A DNA stretch of 64,000 nt from Nocardioides alpinus (GCF_900112035.1 NZ_FOKC01000004.1:1-64000); one strand, 5' to 3'. Positions 31,482 through 40,533 are shown, counted from the first letter of the stretch. The notes: generated by a model from the letters alone, not told the origin. A program made the numbers and translations.

Positions 31482-32372
31482 TTACTGTCCGACGACCCAG
31501 CGCAGTGAAACGCGTCGGGGATCGAGGTCGCCCTCGACCGGGGCGTCCCCGACGGTCCGCTCGATCACGACCTCGAGGCGCGCGTCGGCCAGCGTCTCGG
31601 CGAGGCCGGCACCCCACTCGACCACGGTCACCGCAGTGTCGAGGGAGGTGTCGAGGTCGAGGTCGTCGAGCTCGGCGAGGCCGCCCAGGCGGTAGGCGTC
31701 GACGTGGACGAGGTCGGGTCCGGAGACCAGTGAGGGGTGGACCCGCGCGATGACGAACGTCGGGGAAGTCACGCCACCGCGGACCTGCAGCCCGATGCCG
31801 AGCCCCTGGGTGAAGGTGGTCTTGCCGGCGCCGAGCTCGCCGGTGAGCACCACGAGGTCGCCGGCCACCAGGCTCTCGCCGACCCGCTCGCCCAGCAGGC
31901 GCATGGTCTCGGCGTCGGGGGCGTCGAAGCTGGTGCCGAGCCACAGCGCGAGCTCGACGTAGGGGCTCGTCCGACCCGTCACCACGAAGCCGCACGCCTC
32001 CCAGAAGGCGATCGTCCCGGGCAGCTCCTCGCGCGCGAGCACCACGACCGCGGAGCGGCCCATGGCTGCCTCGCGGGCGGCGTCGACCAGTGCGGCCGCG
32101 ACTCCCCTGCCCTGCGCGGCCGGCGTCACACCGAAGCGGCGCAGCACCATCTGGTCGTCGCGGACGTCGAGCACGACACAGCCCACCGGCGTGCCGTCGA
32201 GGGTGGCCAGCAGGCCGCCGCGCACCCGCAGCAGCCGGGCGATGGAGTCGAGGTCCTCCCCCATCGCGTCGGCGGGCGGGTCGAGGACCGGGCGCGCGCC
32301 GAAGGCCTCGCGCACCACGGCGAGGACGTCGGCGGCCGCCTCCGCCCCGACCCGGCGTACGACGACACTCAC
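31482..32372 (-). CDS. tsaE: GNAT-TsaE fusion: acetyltransferase domain plus t6A complex ATPase
   Basis: A 296-residue protein; GTG 32372 overlaps the stop of the hydrolase gene. Residues 1-143 are a GNAT acetyltransferase: LRRFGVTPAAQGRGVAAALVDAAREAAM holds the acetyl-CoA loop Q-G-R-G-V-A and ELPGTIAFWEACGFVVTGR the closing motif. Residues 148-296 are TsaE: Walker A GELGAGKTTFTQG (178-190), SPTFVIARVH, HVDAYRLG (Walker B type) and VVEWGAGLAETL. TsaE alone is usually about 150 residues, so this is a true fusion. The ATPase drives cycles of TsaBD; why an acetyltransferase is attached is unknown. Confidence 0.93.
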   Translation of the reverse strand: MSVVVRRVGAEAAADVLAVVREAFGARPVLDPPADAMGEDLDSIARLLRVRGGLLATLDGTPVGCVVLDVRDDQMVLRRFGVTPAAQGRGVAAALVDAAREAAMGRSAVVVLAREELPGTIAFWEACGFVVTGRTSPYVELALWLGTSFDAPDAETMRLLGERVGESLVAGDLVVLTGELGAGKTTFTQGLGIGLQVRGGVTSPTFVIARVHPSLVSGPDLVHVDAYRLGGLAELDDLDLDTSLDTAVTVVEWGAGLAETLADARLEVVIERTVGDAPVEGDLDPRRVSLRWVVGQ

Positions 32373-33436
32373 GGCGCGCCCTGACCGTGGGCCAGCGACA
32401 GCAGGTCGTCGAGCTCGGCGGTCACGTGCTTGTGCTGCTCGAGGATCACCATGTGGCCGGCGCCCTCGCACTCCAGCAGGCTCGAACCCGCGATGCGACT
32501 GTGGAGCTTGCGGCTGTGCCCGACCGAGGTGATCTTGTCCTGCGTGCCGCAGATGATCGCCGTGGGCACCCGGCCCAGGGGTTCGAGGTGCTCGAACTTG
32601 TCGAGGGTGGCGAAGGCCGGGTAGAAGTCGGCGACCACTGCGAACGGCGTGGAGTTGAGCATGGAGTAGACGAACTCGACGTGGCTCGCGGGCACCGGGT
32701 CGCTGCCGAAGGCGTAGCGGTCGGTGACCACGTCGGCCACTGCGTGTCCCCACGCGCGGGCGAGGTCGACCACCTTGTGGCCGCGGTCCAGCGTGCGTAC
32801 CGCGCGTCCCATGAAACGACCGCCGAGCCCGAGAGGCAGCATCGGGAAGAGGATGCGACCGGGGTCGAGGCCTCCGGCGGTGGTGGAGATCAGCGCCGCA
32901 CCGACGACCTTGTCGCCGAAGAGCTCCGGGTGGAGCTCGGCCAGCGAGATCACCGTCATCCCGCCCATCGAGTGCCCCACCACGACGCAGCGTCCCGGGA
33001 CGGTGTCCTCGATGACGCGCCGCAGGTCGTGGCCCAGCTGGTCGATGGTGCTGTGGTCCTCGCTGGACCGCGCCGAGCGGCCGTGGCTGCGCTGGTCGTA
33101 GAAGACGGTGCGCACCTGGCCGCGGTAGGCGGCGCGCTGGAAGTGCCAGCTGTCGAGGTTGAGCGAGTAGCCGTGGACGAAGACGACGGTGAGGTCGTCG
33201 TCGGTGGCGGGGTGGCCGCCGAAGTCCGCAGGCTCGTCGATCTCCACGTGCAGGTCGATGGCGTCGTCGGTGACGACCACGCGGCGCGCGCTGTGCAGCT
33301 CACCGAACGCGACCCGCTCCCCCGCGGCCCGGTTGCCGATGATCCGGTTCTGCCGGACGATGCCGACCGCGCCGGCAGCCGCGGCCAGACCGGCCGCGCC
33401 CACGACGGTGCCGAAGATGCGTCCCCTGATGCTCAC
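32369..33436 (-). CDS. Alpha/beta hydrolase, membrane-anchored
   Basis: A 355-residue protein; GTG 33436 overlaps the alr stop. The N-terminus has one hydrophobic helix (IFGTVVGAAGLAAAAGAVGIV, a signal anchor). The hydrolase core includes VVFVHGYSLNLDSWHFQ (oxyanion loop), VFYDQRSHGRS, VVVGHSMGGMTVISLAE with the nucleophile Ser about 156, CGTQDKITSV with Asp about 300, and EGAGHMVILEQ with His about 328. The substrate is unknown. In mycobacteria the gene between tsaE and alr is also a hydrolase (Rv3422c-Rv3423c vicinity), so the position is probably conserved and may serve cell-envelope lipid or peptide metabolism. Confidence 0.88.
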   Translation of the reverse strand: MSIRGRIFGTVVGAAGLAAAAGAVGIVRQNRIIGNRAAGERVAFGELHSARRVVVTDDAIDLHVEIDEPADFGGHPATDDDLTVVFVHGYSLNLDSWHFQRAAYRGQVRTVFYDQRSHGRSARSSEDHSTIDQLGHDLRRVIEDTVPGRCVVVGHSMGGMTVISLAELHPELFGDKVVGAALISTTAGGLDPGRILFPMLPLGLGGRFMGRAVRTLDRGHKVVDLARAWGHAVADVVTDRYAFGSDPVPASHVEFVYSMLNSTPFAVVADFYPAFATLDKFEHLEPLGRVPTAIICGTQDKITSVGHSRKLHSRIAGSSLLECEGAGHMVILEQHKHVTAELDDLLSLAHGQGAP

Positions 33437-34614
33437 CGGATGGTCCCTTCGATGGTGTCGTCCTCGCCGGTGTCCTCGGTGTCGACGTGGCGCCGGACCA
33501 GTCGACCGCCGACCCGGGTCACGATCTCGTAGCTGATGGTGTCGACCGCGTCCGCCCAGTCCTGCGCGGTGGGCTCGCCCTGGTCGCCGGCGCCGAGGAG
33601 GATCACCTCGGTGCCCGTCGGCGGGAGCTCGCCCTGGAGGTCGACCACGAACTGGTCCATGCAGACGCGCCCGCGGATGGGGCGCAGCGAGTCGCCGACC
33701 AGGACGGACGCGGCGTTGCCGGCCGCCCGCGGGATGCCGTCGCCGTAGCCGGCGGGCACGAGGCCCACCGTGGTGTCGTGCCCGGCGCGCCAGGTGTGGC
33801 CGTAGGAGACGCCGTCCCCGGCCGCGATCGCCTTGCTCATCACCAGCCGGGCGCGGACCGTCATCGCGGGCCGCAGCCCGAGTCGCGGGCTGACGCCGGG
33901 TGCCGGGTCGAGTCCGTAGGACGCGATGCCGCACCGGACCAGGTCGAAGTGCGACGACGGTCGCAGGATCGCGGCCGCCGAGTTGGCGAGGTGGGTCACC
34001 TCGGGGTCGAGACCGGCGTCGTCGGCGAGGCGGAGGGCCTCCCGGAAGGCAGTCTCCTGGGCGTCGTTGGCCGGGTGGGCGGGCTCGTCGCTGGCCGCGA
34101 AGTGCGACCAGATGCCGGTGACCCGCAGTCGACCGGCGGCCTCGTGCGCCGCGGCTGCCGCGAAGAGCGCCCGCCAGTCGGCACGGCCTGCACCGCCACG
34201 GGACAGGCCGGTGTCGACCTTGAGCTGCACCCGGGCGCCACCGATGGCGGCGACCTCGTCGAGCTCGGCGACCGTGTACGCGGTGACCTCCACCCCCGCG
34301 GTCACAGCGGCCGCGAAGTCGTCACCCGGCGCGCTGAGCCAGCACAGCAGCGGGCCCCGGTCACCGGCCGCGCGCAGCGCGAGCGCCTCGTCGATGGTCG
34401 CGACGCCGAGCCAGTCGGCGCCGCCCTCGCGTGCCGCAGCGGCGGACTCGACCATGCCGTGGCCGTAGCCGTCGGCCTTGACGACCGTCATCACCTGCAC
34501 CGGTCCGTCGACTGACACGAGGTCCTTGAGGATCCGCACGTTGTGGCGGATGGCCGCGACGTCCACCACGATCTCGGCGCGATGCGGCACGGGATCGGTC
34601 ATGGCACCGATCAT
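33433..34614 (-). CDS. alr: Alanine racemase
   Basis: A 393-residue PLP enzyme that makes D-alanine for peptidoglycan. ATG 34614 forms an ATGA overlap with the nnr stop, in keeping with this operon; the downstream ATG 34602 (MTDPVPHRAEI) is the main alternative. AEIVVDVAAIRHNVRIL leads to MTVVKADGYGHGM with the PLP lysine at about 46; VDTGLSRGG, THLANSAAAI, RCGIASYGLDPAP and VSYGHTW (catalytic Tyr) follow, then VCMDQFVVDL. Both domains have standard length. Confidence 0.96.
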   Translation of the reverse strand: MIGAMTDPVPHRAEIVVDVAAIRHNVRILKDLVSVDGPVQVMTVVKADGYGHGMVESAAAAREGGADWLGVATIDEALALRAAGDRGPLLCWLSAPGDDFAAAVTAGVEVTAYTVAELDEVAAIGGARVQLKVDTGLSRGGAGRADWRALFAAAAAHEAAGRLRVTGIWSHFAASDEPAHPANDAQETAFREALRLADDAGLDPEVTHLANSAAAILRPSSHFDLVRCGIASYGLDPAPGVSPRLGLRPAMTVRARLVMSKAIAAGDGVSYGHTWRAGHDTTVGLVPAGYGDGIPRAAGNAASVLVGDSLRPIRGRVCMDQFVVDLQGELPPTGTEVILLGAGDQGEPTAQDWADAVDTISYEIVTRVGGRLVRRHVDTEDTGEDDTIEGTIR

Positions 34615-36026
34615 TCCAAAGGCCTTGATCCGGAGGGGTTCAGGGTCGCGCGCACCAGCCTCGGGATCTGGACCGCGACGCCTCCGGCGGTCAGCGGGCC
34701 ACCCGCGGACGCCTCCGTCGCGGCAGCTCCGTGCACCCACGAACCGACCGACGCGGCGTCGTACGGCTCGAGTCCCGCCGCCAGCAGCGCGCCGACGAGG
34801 CCCGCGAGCACGTCGCCCGCCCCGGCCGTCGCCAGCCACGGGACGCCGGTGGTCGTGACGCGCACCCGGCCCGCGGGATCGGCCACGAGGGTGTGGTGGC
34901 CCTTGAGCAGCACCACGCAGTCCCAGCGCCGCGCGGCCTCCCGGGCGTGGTGCAGCGGGTCGGCCTCGATCTCGGCGCGCTCGACACCCGTCATCGCGGC
35001 GAGCTCACCGGCGTGCGGGGTCAGGACGCAGCCCGGCATCGGTGCGTCCACGTGGCGCAGCGCGTCGGCGTCCACGACGACGGGCACGCCGTCCGCACGA
35101 GCCTCGGCGAGCATCGACCCTGCGTCGTCGCCACCGCCGGGGCCGACGACCCATGCCTGCACACGGCCGGCGCCGACCACCTCGGGGTGGGCGGTGCGGA
35201 CGGTGTCGGCGATGTGCTCGGGACCGAGGTAGCGGACCATGCCGACGAGGCCGCAGCCGGCGCCCGAAACGGCGAGCAGGGCCGCACCGGGGTAGGTGCC
35301 GGATCCGGCGCGTACGCCGACGACGCCGCGGGTGTACTTCTGCGCGTCCGGTCCCGGCCGCGGCAGCAGCGCCCGTACGTCGTCGGGCTGGAGGGCCTCG
35401 AGCGCCGGGGGCCCGAGCTCGTCGGGGTCGAGACCGAGGTCGACCAGGTGGAGGGCACCGCTGGCGGTCGCGGCCGGGTCGACGAGGTGGGCGACCTTGT
35501 GGGTGCCGAAGGTGACGGTGAGGTCCGCGCGCACGTGCGGCCCGTCGAGACGTCCGGTGTCGACGTCGACCCCCGACGGGACGTCGACCGCCACCACCGG
35601 CACGGCGGGGAAGCGGGCGAGCGCGGCCGCGGCCTCCGGGCGCAGTCCGGGGCGGCCTCCGATGCCGACGATGCCGTCGACGAGCAGGTCGGGCGCCGCG
35701 GACAGGTCGTCGGGGTCGCGGGTGGCGAGACCCCCCGCGGCACGAAGTGCGGCCAGTCCACCGGCGTGGACACGGTCGGCGAGCAGCAGCGCCTCGACGC
35801 GAGCACCCCGTCCGGCCAGCCGGGCCCCGGCCCAGAGGGCGTCGCCGCCGTTGTCGCCGGGGCCGACGAGCAGCACCACGCGGCGACCGTAGGCACCGTC
35901 GAGGAGGTCCACCACGGCGGCGGCGAGGCCGGCTGCCGCGCGCTGCATCAGCGCGCCGTCGGGCAGGTCCGCCATCGCGGCGGCCTCGGCACGACGTACG
36001 TCCTCGACGGTGTGGGCGCGCAGCAT
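34611..36026 (-). CDS. nnr: Bifunctional NAD(P)H-hydrate repair enzyme (epimerase/dehydratase)
   Basis: A 471-residue protein. The N-terminal half is the YjeF_N epimerase: VVLLVGPGDNGGDALWAGARLAGRG, DGIVGIGGRPGL and VVAVDVPSGVDVDTG. The C-terminal half is the ADP/ATP-dependent dehydratase: VRAGSGTYPGAALLAVSGA, LTPHAGELAAMTG, LLKGHHTLVADPAG and TAGAGDVLAGLVGALLAAG with the catalytic Asp. It repairs hydrated NADH and NADPH formed by heat or GAPDH side reactions. It follows acpS by 5 bases, a frequent pairing in bacteria. Confidence 0.95.
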   Translation of the reverse strand: MLRAHTVEDVRRAEAAAMADLPDGALMQRAAAGLAAAVVDLLDGAYGRRVVLLVGPGDNGGDALWAGARLAGRGARVEALLLADRVHAGGLAALRAAGGLATRDPDDLSAAPDLLVDGIVGIGGRPGLRPEAAAALARFPAVPVVAVDVPSGVDVDTGRLDGPHVRADLTVTFGTHKVAHLVDPAATASGALHLVDLGLDPDELGPPALEALQPDDVRALLPRPGPDAQKYTRGVVGVRAGSGTYPGAALLAVSGAGCGLVGMVRYLGPEHIADTVRTAHPEVVGAGRVQAWVVGPGGGDDAGSMLAEARADGVPVVVDADALRHVDAPMPGCVLTPHAGELAAMTGVERAEIEADPLHHAREAARRWDCVVLLKGHHTLVADPAGRVRVTTTGVPWLATAGAGDVLAGLVGALLAAGLEPYDAASVGSWVHGAAATEASAGGPLTAGGVAVQIPRLVRATLNPSGSRPLE

Positions 36027-36031
36027 CGGAC

Positions 36032-36385
36032 CTAGCTCTCCAGCACCACGACGGCGGAGGCGATGCCCGCGTCGTGGGAGAGCGAGACGTGGACGTGGGT
36101 CACGCCGAGGGCGTCCGCCTGCGCGGCCACGGTCCCGCGGATCTCGAAGCGCGGCCGGCCGGTGTCCTCCGAGACGATCTCGGCGTCGTGCCAGGCCATC
36201 CCCACCGGTGCGCCCAGCGCCTTGGCCATCGCCTCCTTGGCTGCGAAGCGGGCCGCCAGCGACGCCGGAGGCCGCGACGCCTCGGCGTCGGTGAAGAGCC
36301 GCCCGCGCAGGGCGGGCGTGCGCTCGAGGGACTGCACGAAGCGGTCGATGTCGACCACGTCGATGCCGACGCCGATGACCGGCAT
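36032..36385 (-). CDS. acpS: Holo-[acyl-carrier-protein] synthase
   Basis: A 117-residue enzyme that transfers 4'-phosphopantetheine from CoA to acyl carrier proteins. ATG 36385 has AGGAG 7 bases upstream. [18 protein letters not shown] carries the catalytic Mg-binding Asp, [13 protein letters not shown] the Glu and Lys, and [16 protein letters not shown] the His-containing end. A frame reaching further upstream into glmS is not supported. Spacing: 59 bases downstream of glmS with a hairpin in between. Confidence 0.95.
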   Translation of the reverse strand: MPVIGVGIDVVDIDRFVQSLERTPALRGRLFTDAEASRPPASLAARFAAKEAMAKALGAPVGMAWHDAEIVSEDTGRPRFEIRGTVAAQADALGVTHVHVSLSHDAGIASAVVVLES

Positions 36386-36401
36386 AACGCTCCTTCCGGG
36401 T

Positions 36402-36438
36402 CCCCGCGAGAAGGCAAGCGGAGCGCGTTCTCGTGGGG
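36402..36438 (-). terminator. Hairpin between glmS and acpS
   Basis: Arms CCCCGCGAGAA (36402-36412) and TTCTCGTGGGG (36428-36438) form an 11-bp stem with one G-T pair and a 15-base loop. It starts 7 bases past the glmS stop and sits in front of acpS, so it may terminate or attenuate transcription from glmS into the acpS-nnr-alr-tsa group. Confidence 0.6.
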
Positions 36439-36444
36439 TGGTTG

Positions 36445-38289
36445 CTATTCGACCGTGACGGACTTGGCGAGGTTGCGCGGCTGGTCGACGTCGTGGCCGA
36501 GCTGCGTGGCCAGCTCGCACGCGAACAGCTGCAGCGGCACCACGGCGACGAGCGGCTGGAGCAGCACCGGCACCTGCGGCAGCGTGATGAGCACGTCGGC
36601 GTACGGCTCGATCGCGGTGTCGCCCTCCTCGGCGAGGCAGAGGGTCCTGGCCCCGCGGGCGCGGACCTCCTGGATGCCGCTGATCATCTTGTCGTGCAGC
36701 TGGTCGCGGCCGCGCGGGGGCACGATGCACAGGATCGGCAGGCCCTCCTCGACCAGCGCGATCGGGCCGTGCTTGAGCTCGCCGGCGGCGAAGCCCTCGG
36801 CGTGGAGGTAGGCGATCTCCTTGAGCTTGAGCGCCCCCTCCAGCGCGACCGGGTAGCCGGCGTGGCGGCCCAGGAACAGCACCGACCGGCTGCCGACGTG
36901 GTCGCGGGCGAGGGCGTAGACCTCCTCGGACTTGTCGAGCACGGTCTGGACGTGCCCGGGCATCTCGTCGAGCTGGTCGAGGACCTGGGAGATCTCGTCG
37001 CCGTAGCGGGTGCCCTTGACCTGCGCGAGGTAGAGCGCGAGGAGGTAGCAGGCGATGAGCTGCGTGAGGAAGCCCTTGGTCGACGCGACGCCGATCTCCG
37101 GGCCGGCGTGGGTGTAGATGACGCCGTCGGACTCGCGCGGGATGGTCGAGCCGTTGGTGTTGCAGATCGACAGCACCTTGGAGCGCTGCTCGCGGGCGTG
37201 GCGGATCGCCTGGAGGGTGTCGGCGGTCTCGCCGGACTGGCTGATCGCGACCACGAGGGTGTCGCTGGTCAGGATCGGGTCGCGGTAGCGGAACTCGCTG
37301 GCCAGCTCGACCTCGACCGGGATCCGGCACCAGTGCTCGATGGCGTACTTCGCGACCATGCCGGCGTAGAACGACGTGCCGGCCGCGATGATGATGATCT
37401 TGTCGACGTCGCGCAGGTCCTGGTCGGACAGCCGCATCTCGTCGAGCTGGAGGAGGCCGTCGGTCCCGCGGCGACCGAGGAGCGAGTCGGCCACGGCGCG
37501 CGGCTGCTCGAAGATCTCCTTGCGCATGAACCAGTCGTGCCCGTCCTTCTCGGCGGCGGAGAGGTCCCAGTCGACGTGGTAGCGGCGGCCCTCGGCCGGC
37601 GTGCCGTCGAAGCCGGAGACGGCGACGCCCTCACGGGTGATGGTGACGACCTGGTCCTGGTCGAGCTCCATCGCCTCGCGGGTGTGCTCGATGAACGCGG
37701 CGACGTCGGAGCCGAGGAAGTTCTCGCCCTCGCCGATGCCGACCACGAGGGGGCTGTTGCGGCGGGCCGCGACGACGCGGTCGGGGTCGTGCGCGTCGAC
37801 GGCGACCAGGGTGAAGGCACCCTGCAGGTCGCGACACACGTTCTGCATGGCGACGGTCAGGTCGACGCCGGTCTCCAGCTGCTCCTCGAGCAGGTGGGCG
37901 GCGACCTCGGTGTCGGTGTCGGAGGCCATCTCGACGCCCTCGGACTCGAGGCGGGTGCGGAGGGCGGCGAAGTTCTCGATGATGCCGTTGTGCACCAGCG
38001 CCACGCGGCGCGCGCGCCCCAGGTGGGGGTGGGCGTTGCGGTCGGTCGGCGGGCCGTGGGTCGCCCACCGGGTGTGCCCGATGCCTGTCGTGACCTGCGG
38101 CAGCGGCGACTCGGCGATCGCCTTCTCGAGGTTGGCGAGCTTGCCCGCGCGCTTGTCGGTGACGATCGTGCCGGCGTCGATCAGCGCGATCCCCGCGGAG
38201 TCGTAGCCGCGGTACTCCAATCGCCGGAGGCCCTCGATGACCACGCCTTCGGCCGGTCTTCCACCTACATATCCGACGATTCCACACAT
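36445..38289 (-). CDS. glmS: Glutamine-fructose-6-phosphate aminotransferase (isomerising)
   Basis: A 614-residue enzyme. ATG 38289 gives MCGIVGYVG, where Cys2 becomes the N-terminal nucleophile after Met removal; upstream codons are therefore excluded. The amidotransferase half contains [21 protein letters not shown] and HNGIIENF. The isomerase half has two SIS domains: [68 protein letters not shown], and ends NLAKSVTVE. It commits fructose-6-phosphate to UDP-GlcNAc synthesis together with glmM (42097). It diverges from coaA with 65 bases between. Confidence 0.98.
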   Translation of the reverse strand: MCGIVGYVGGRPAEGVVIEGLRRLEYRGYDSAGIALIDAGTIVTDKRAGKLANLEKAIAESPLPQVTTGIGHTRWATHGPPTDRNAHPHLGRARRVALVHNGIIENFAALRTRLESEGVEMASDTDTEVAAHLLEEQLETGVDLTVAMQNVCRDLQGAFTLVAVDAHDPDRVVAARRNSPLVVGIGEGENFLGSDVAAFIEHTREAMELDQDQVVTITREGVAVSGFDGTPAEGRRYHVDWDLSAAEKDGHDWFMRKEIFEQPRAVADSLLGRRGTDGLLQLDEMRLSDQDLRDVDKIIIIAAGTSFYAGMVAKYAIEHWCRIPVEVELASEFRYRDPILTSDTLVVAISQSGETADTLQAIRHAREQRSKVLSICNTNGSTIPRESDGVIYTHAGPEIGVASTKGFLTQLIACYLLALYLAQVKGTRYGDEISQVLDQLDEMPGHVQTVLDKSEEVYALARDHVGSRSVLFLGRHAGYPVALEGALKLKEIAYLHAEGFAAGELKHGPIALVEEGLPILCIVPPRGRDQLHDKMISGIQEVRARGARTLCLAEEGDTAIEPYADVLITLPQVPVLLQPLVAVVPLQLFACELATQLGHDVDQPRNLAKSVTVE

Positions 38290-38354
38290 GGCCGGGGAGT
38301 CTATCGGCAGGCCGCTGCACGGCTGCGCCCCGCCGCGGTGCCACAATCGCACCC

Positions 38355-39377
38355 ATGTCCGAGGTCCCGGGAGCGCACCACGGCACGACCCACGGCACGG
38401 CTCACGCGAACGGCGGCTCCCACGGGAACGGCTCGGGCCACGAGGCCTCGCCCTACGTCGAGCTCGAGCGCGCGGCGTGGGCGCAGCTGGCCGGGACGGC
38501 GGAGACGGTCCTCACGCCGGAGGAGGTCGTCAGCCTCCGCGGGCTGGGCGACCAGCTCGACCTCCGCGAGATCGAGCAGGTCTACCTCCCCCTCTCGCGC
38601 CTGCTCAGCCTCTACGTCGCGGCCAACTCCCGGTTGCACCGCGAGCAGGAGGAGTTCCTGCACCGCGTCACCCCGCCGCGTACGCCCTTCGTCGTCGGCC
38701 TCGCCGGCTCGGTGGCCGTCGGCAAGTCGACCACCGCCCGCGTGCTGCAGCAGATGCTCGCCCACTGGCCCGAGCACCCCAACGTCGCGCTCGTGACCAC
38801 CGACGGCTTCCTCCTGCCCAACGCCGAGCTCGAGCGCCGCGGGATCCTGCACCGCAAGGGCTTCCCGGAGTCCTACGACCGCAAGGCGCTGCTGAAGTTC
38901 GTCATCGACATCAAGTCCGGACGCGACGAGGTCGAGGCGCCGATCTACTCCCACCTCGTCTACGACGTGGTCCCCGGCGACCGGGTGGTCGTCAAGCGCC
39001 CCGACATCGTGATCATCGAGGGGCTCAACGTCCTCCAGCCCGCGCGGGTGCGCGACGACGGCCGCACCGGCCTCGCGGTCAGCGACTTCTTCGACTTCTC
39101 CGTCTACGTCGACGCCGCCCTGGCCGACATCAAGCGGTGGTACGTCGACCGGTTCCTGCGGCTGCGGGAGACCGCCTTCCGCGACCCGGCGTCCTACTTC
39201 CGCAAGTACGCCTCGCTCTCGCACGACGAGGCCGTCGACCAGGCCACCCGGATCTGGGACTCGATCAACGAGCCCAACCTGGTCCAGAACGTCGCGCCGA
39301 CCCGCTCGCGCGCCAACCTCGTGCTGCGCAAGGACGCCGACCACTCGGTGAAGTACGTCCGCCTCCGCAAGCTCTGA
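38355..39377 (+). CDS. coaA: Pantothenate kinase, type I
   Basis: A 340-residue kinase that phosphorylates pantothenate, the first committed step of CoA synthesis. The P-loop is [18 protein letters not shown] (about 114-131); [52 protein letters not shown] and [12 protein letters not shown] follow, as in E. coli CoaA. The first 33 residues ([20 protein letters not shown]) are an extra His/Gly/Ala-rich stretch absent in most relatives; an internal start after it is possible, but ATG 38355 is retained because the frame continues with the right codon bias. The final YVRLRKL is typical. Confidence 0.96.
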   Translation: MSEVPGAHHGTTHGTAHANGGSHGNGSGHEASPYVELERAAWAQLAGTAETVLTPEEVVSLRGLGDQLDLREIEQVYLPLSRLLSLYVAANSRLHREQEEFLHRVTPPRTPFVVGLAGSVAVGKSTTARVLQQMLAHWPEHPNVALVTTDGFLLPNAELERRGILHRKGFPESYDRKALLKFVIDIKSGRDEVEAPIYSHLVYDVVPGDRVVVKRPDIVIIEGLNVLQPARVRDDGRTGLAVSDFFDFSVYVDAALADIKRWYVDRFLRLRETAFRDPASYFRKYASLSHDEAVDQATRIWDSINEPNLVQNVAPTRSRANLVLRKDADHSVKYVRLRKL

Positions 39378-39380
39378 GGG

Positions 39381-39466
39381 CAGGTGGGGGAAGTCTTGCG
39401 CGGATGGGCCGTTGCAACGGCCCACCTGTGCGGGAGTCCCCGCTTCAGCGGTGACTCCTGCACAGG
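39381..39466. terminator. Nested hairpins in the coaA / SDR convergent gap
   Basis: Three dyads: (a) a 20-base perfect palindrome 39405-39424 (TGGGCCGT, TGCA, ACGGCCCA); (b) 39425-39438 pairing with 39453-39466 over 14 bp with one mismatch; (c) CAGGTGGG 39381-39388 pairing with CCCACCTG 39421-39428. Structure (c) excludes (a) and (b). Hairpin (a) follows the coaA stop by 27 bases and probably terminates coaA; (b) would serve the convergent SDR gene. Confidence 0.65.
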
Positions 39467-39487
39467 CGACCCCGACACAGGGGACCC

Positions 39488-40072
39488 TCAGACGGTCGCA
39501 GCGGTGAAGCGCTGGCGCCGGTGCCGCGGCTCCTCGATCTCGTCGACCACCACGACCGCGTAGTCCTCGGCGCTGATGAAGTCGCCGGCCGGGGTGTCGA
39601 GCGCCGTGGCGTACGACCCGGTGCGCTCGCCGGGAGCGATGACCGGGGCGGGGCTGACGAAGGTCCAGTCGAGCGACGCGGGTGCAGCGCGGAAGAGCTC
39701 GAGGGCGGCAGCGCCGGAGGTGGCCTCGGCCTTGTAGGCGTCGGGGAAGCCGTCGGTGTCGAGGAGGCGGGTGCCGTCGGGGGTCAGCAGCGAGCCCGCG
39801 CCGCCCACGAAGAGGACCCGGGCGTCGCCGGAGCCGGCGATGAGGGTGGAGACGGCGTCGAGCCACGGCTGGTGCGACTCGCCGGTGCGGCTCGGGCCGG
39901 TGGCGGAGACGACGACGTCGTGGTCGGCCGCGGCCTTCCGCACGGCGTCCGCGTCGGCCAAGTCCCCGCCGGTGGACCGGCTGAGCGGGGTGACCTCGTG
40001 GCCGCGGGCGGTGGCCTCGGAGGCGATGCGGGAGCCGACCATGCCGGTGGCGCCGAACAGGGCGATCTTCAT
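39488..40072 (-). CDS. SDR-type NAD(P)-binding reductase (atypical)
   Basis: A 194-residue protein. MKIALFGATGMVGSRIASEATARGHEVTPLSR is the G-x-x-G-x-x-G Rossmann start of the NmrA/atypical SDR group. DADAVRKAAADHDVVVSATGP and VLFVGGAGSLLTPDG are the following strands; FVSPAPVIAPGERTGSY resembles the family member near flavin reductase/BLVRB enzymes. There is no Y-x-x-x-K catalytic pair. It is divergent from an HxlR regulator, a very common partnership for small redox enzymes; regulated quinone or flavin reduction is inferred. Confidence 0.85.
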   Translation of the reverse strand: MKIALFGATGMVGSRIASEATARGHEVTPLSRSTGGDLADADAVRKAAADHDVVVSATGPSRTGESHQPWLDAVSTLIAGSGDARVLFVGGAGSLLTPDGTRLLDTDGFPDAYKAEATSGAAALELFRAAPASLDWTFVSPAPVIAPGERTGSYATALDTPAGDFISAEDYAVVVVDEIEEPRHRRQRFTAATV

Positions 40073-40108
40073 GTGGAGTCCTTGGGTCGTCGGAACGGTG
40101 TGTGCCGA

Positions 40109-40127
40109 CAGTAACCAGTGGTAACTG
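40109..40127. promoter_or_regulatory. Probable HxlR operator in the SDR/hxlR divergent promoter
   Basis: CAGTAACCA-G-TGGTAACTG, a 19-base dyad with 8 of 9 pairs, between the divergent genes. HxlR-family proteins bind GTAAC/GTTAC dyads of this kind in divergent promoters. On the minus strand it overlaps a possible TTGAAG/TTACTG pair for the SDR gene; a TATAAG box at 40143-40148 would serve the rightward gene. A further TGGTAAC half-site lies at 40156-40162. Confidence 0.6.
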
Positions 40128-40154
40128 ATGACTTCAACGTGCTATAAGTACCTT

Positions 40155-40532
40155 GTGGTAACCATCAGCAGGGGCGACGCCTTCGACCCCGACTGCCCCA
40201 CCCGCGTCGTGCTCGACCGGATCGGCGACAAGTGGACGGCGCTGGTCATCGGCTCGCTCGAGGACGGTCCGCTCCGGTTCAGCGTCCTGCGCGCGCGCAT
40301 CGGGGGCGTGGCGCCCAAGGTGCTGACCCAGACGCTGCGTGCGATGGAGCGCGACGGGCTGCTGACCCGCACCGTCCACGCCCAGGTGCCGCCGCGTGTC
40401 GACTACGAGCTCACCCCGCTCGGCGCCTCCCTGACGGGGCCGATCGCCACCCTCACCGACTGGGCCGAGACGCACCTGGGCGCGATCCTCGCCTCGCGCG
40501 GCGACTACGACGCCGCCGCCGACGCGCGCTGA
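40155..40532 (+). CDS. HxlR-family winged-helix regulator
   Basis: About 125 residues from GTG 40155 (ATG 40128 would add nine residues but lies directly against the operator). CPTRVVLDRIGDKWTALVIGSLEDGPLRFSVLRARIGGVAPKVLTQTLRAMERDGLLTRT is the HxlR DNA-binding core, with the lead Cys (DPDC-P) that in many relatives senses electrophiles. VPPRVDYELTPLGASL forms the wing and a dimer helix follows. If TATAAG at 40143 is the -10 box, the transcript would start at the GTG and be leaderless. It likely represses the divergent SDR gene. Confidence 0.88.
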   Translation: MVTISRGDAFDPDCPTRVVLDRIGDKWTALVIGSLEDGPLRFSVLRARIGGVAPKVLTQTLRAMERDGLLTRTVHAQVPPRVDYELTPLGASLTGPIATLTDWAETHLGAILASRGDYDAAADAR

Positions 40533-40533
40533 C

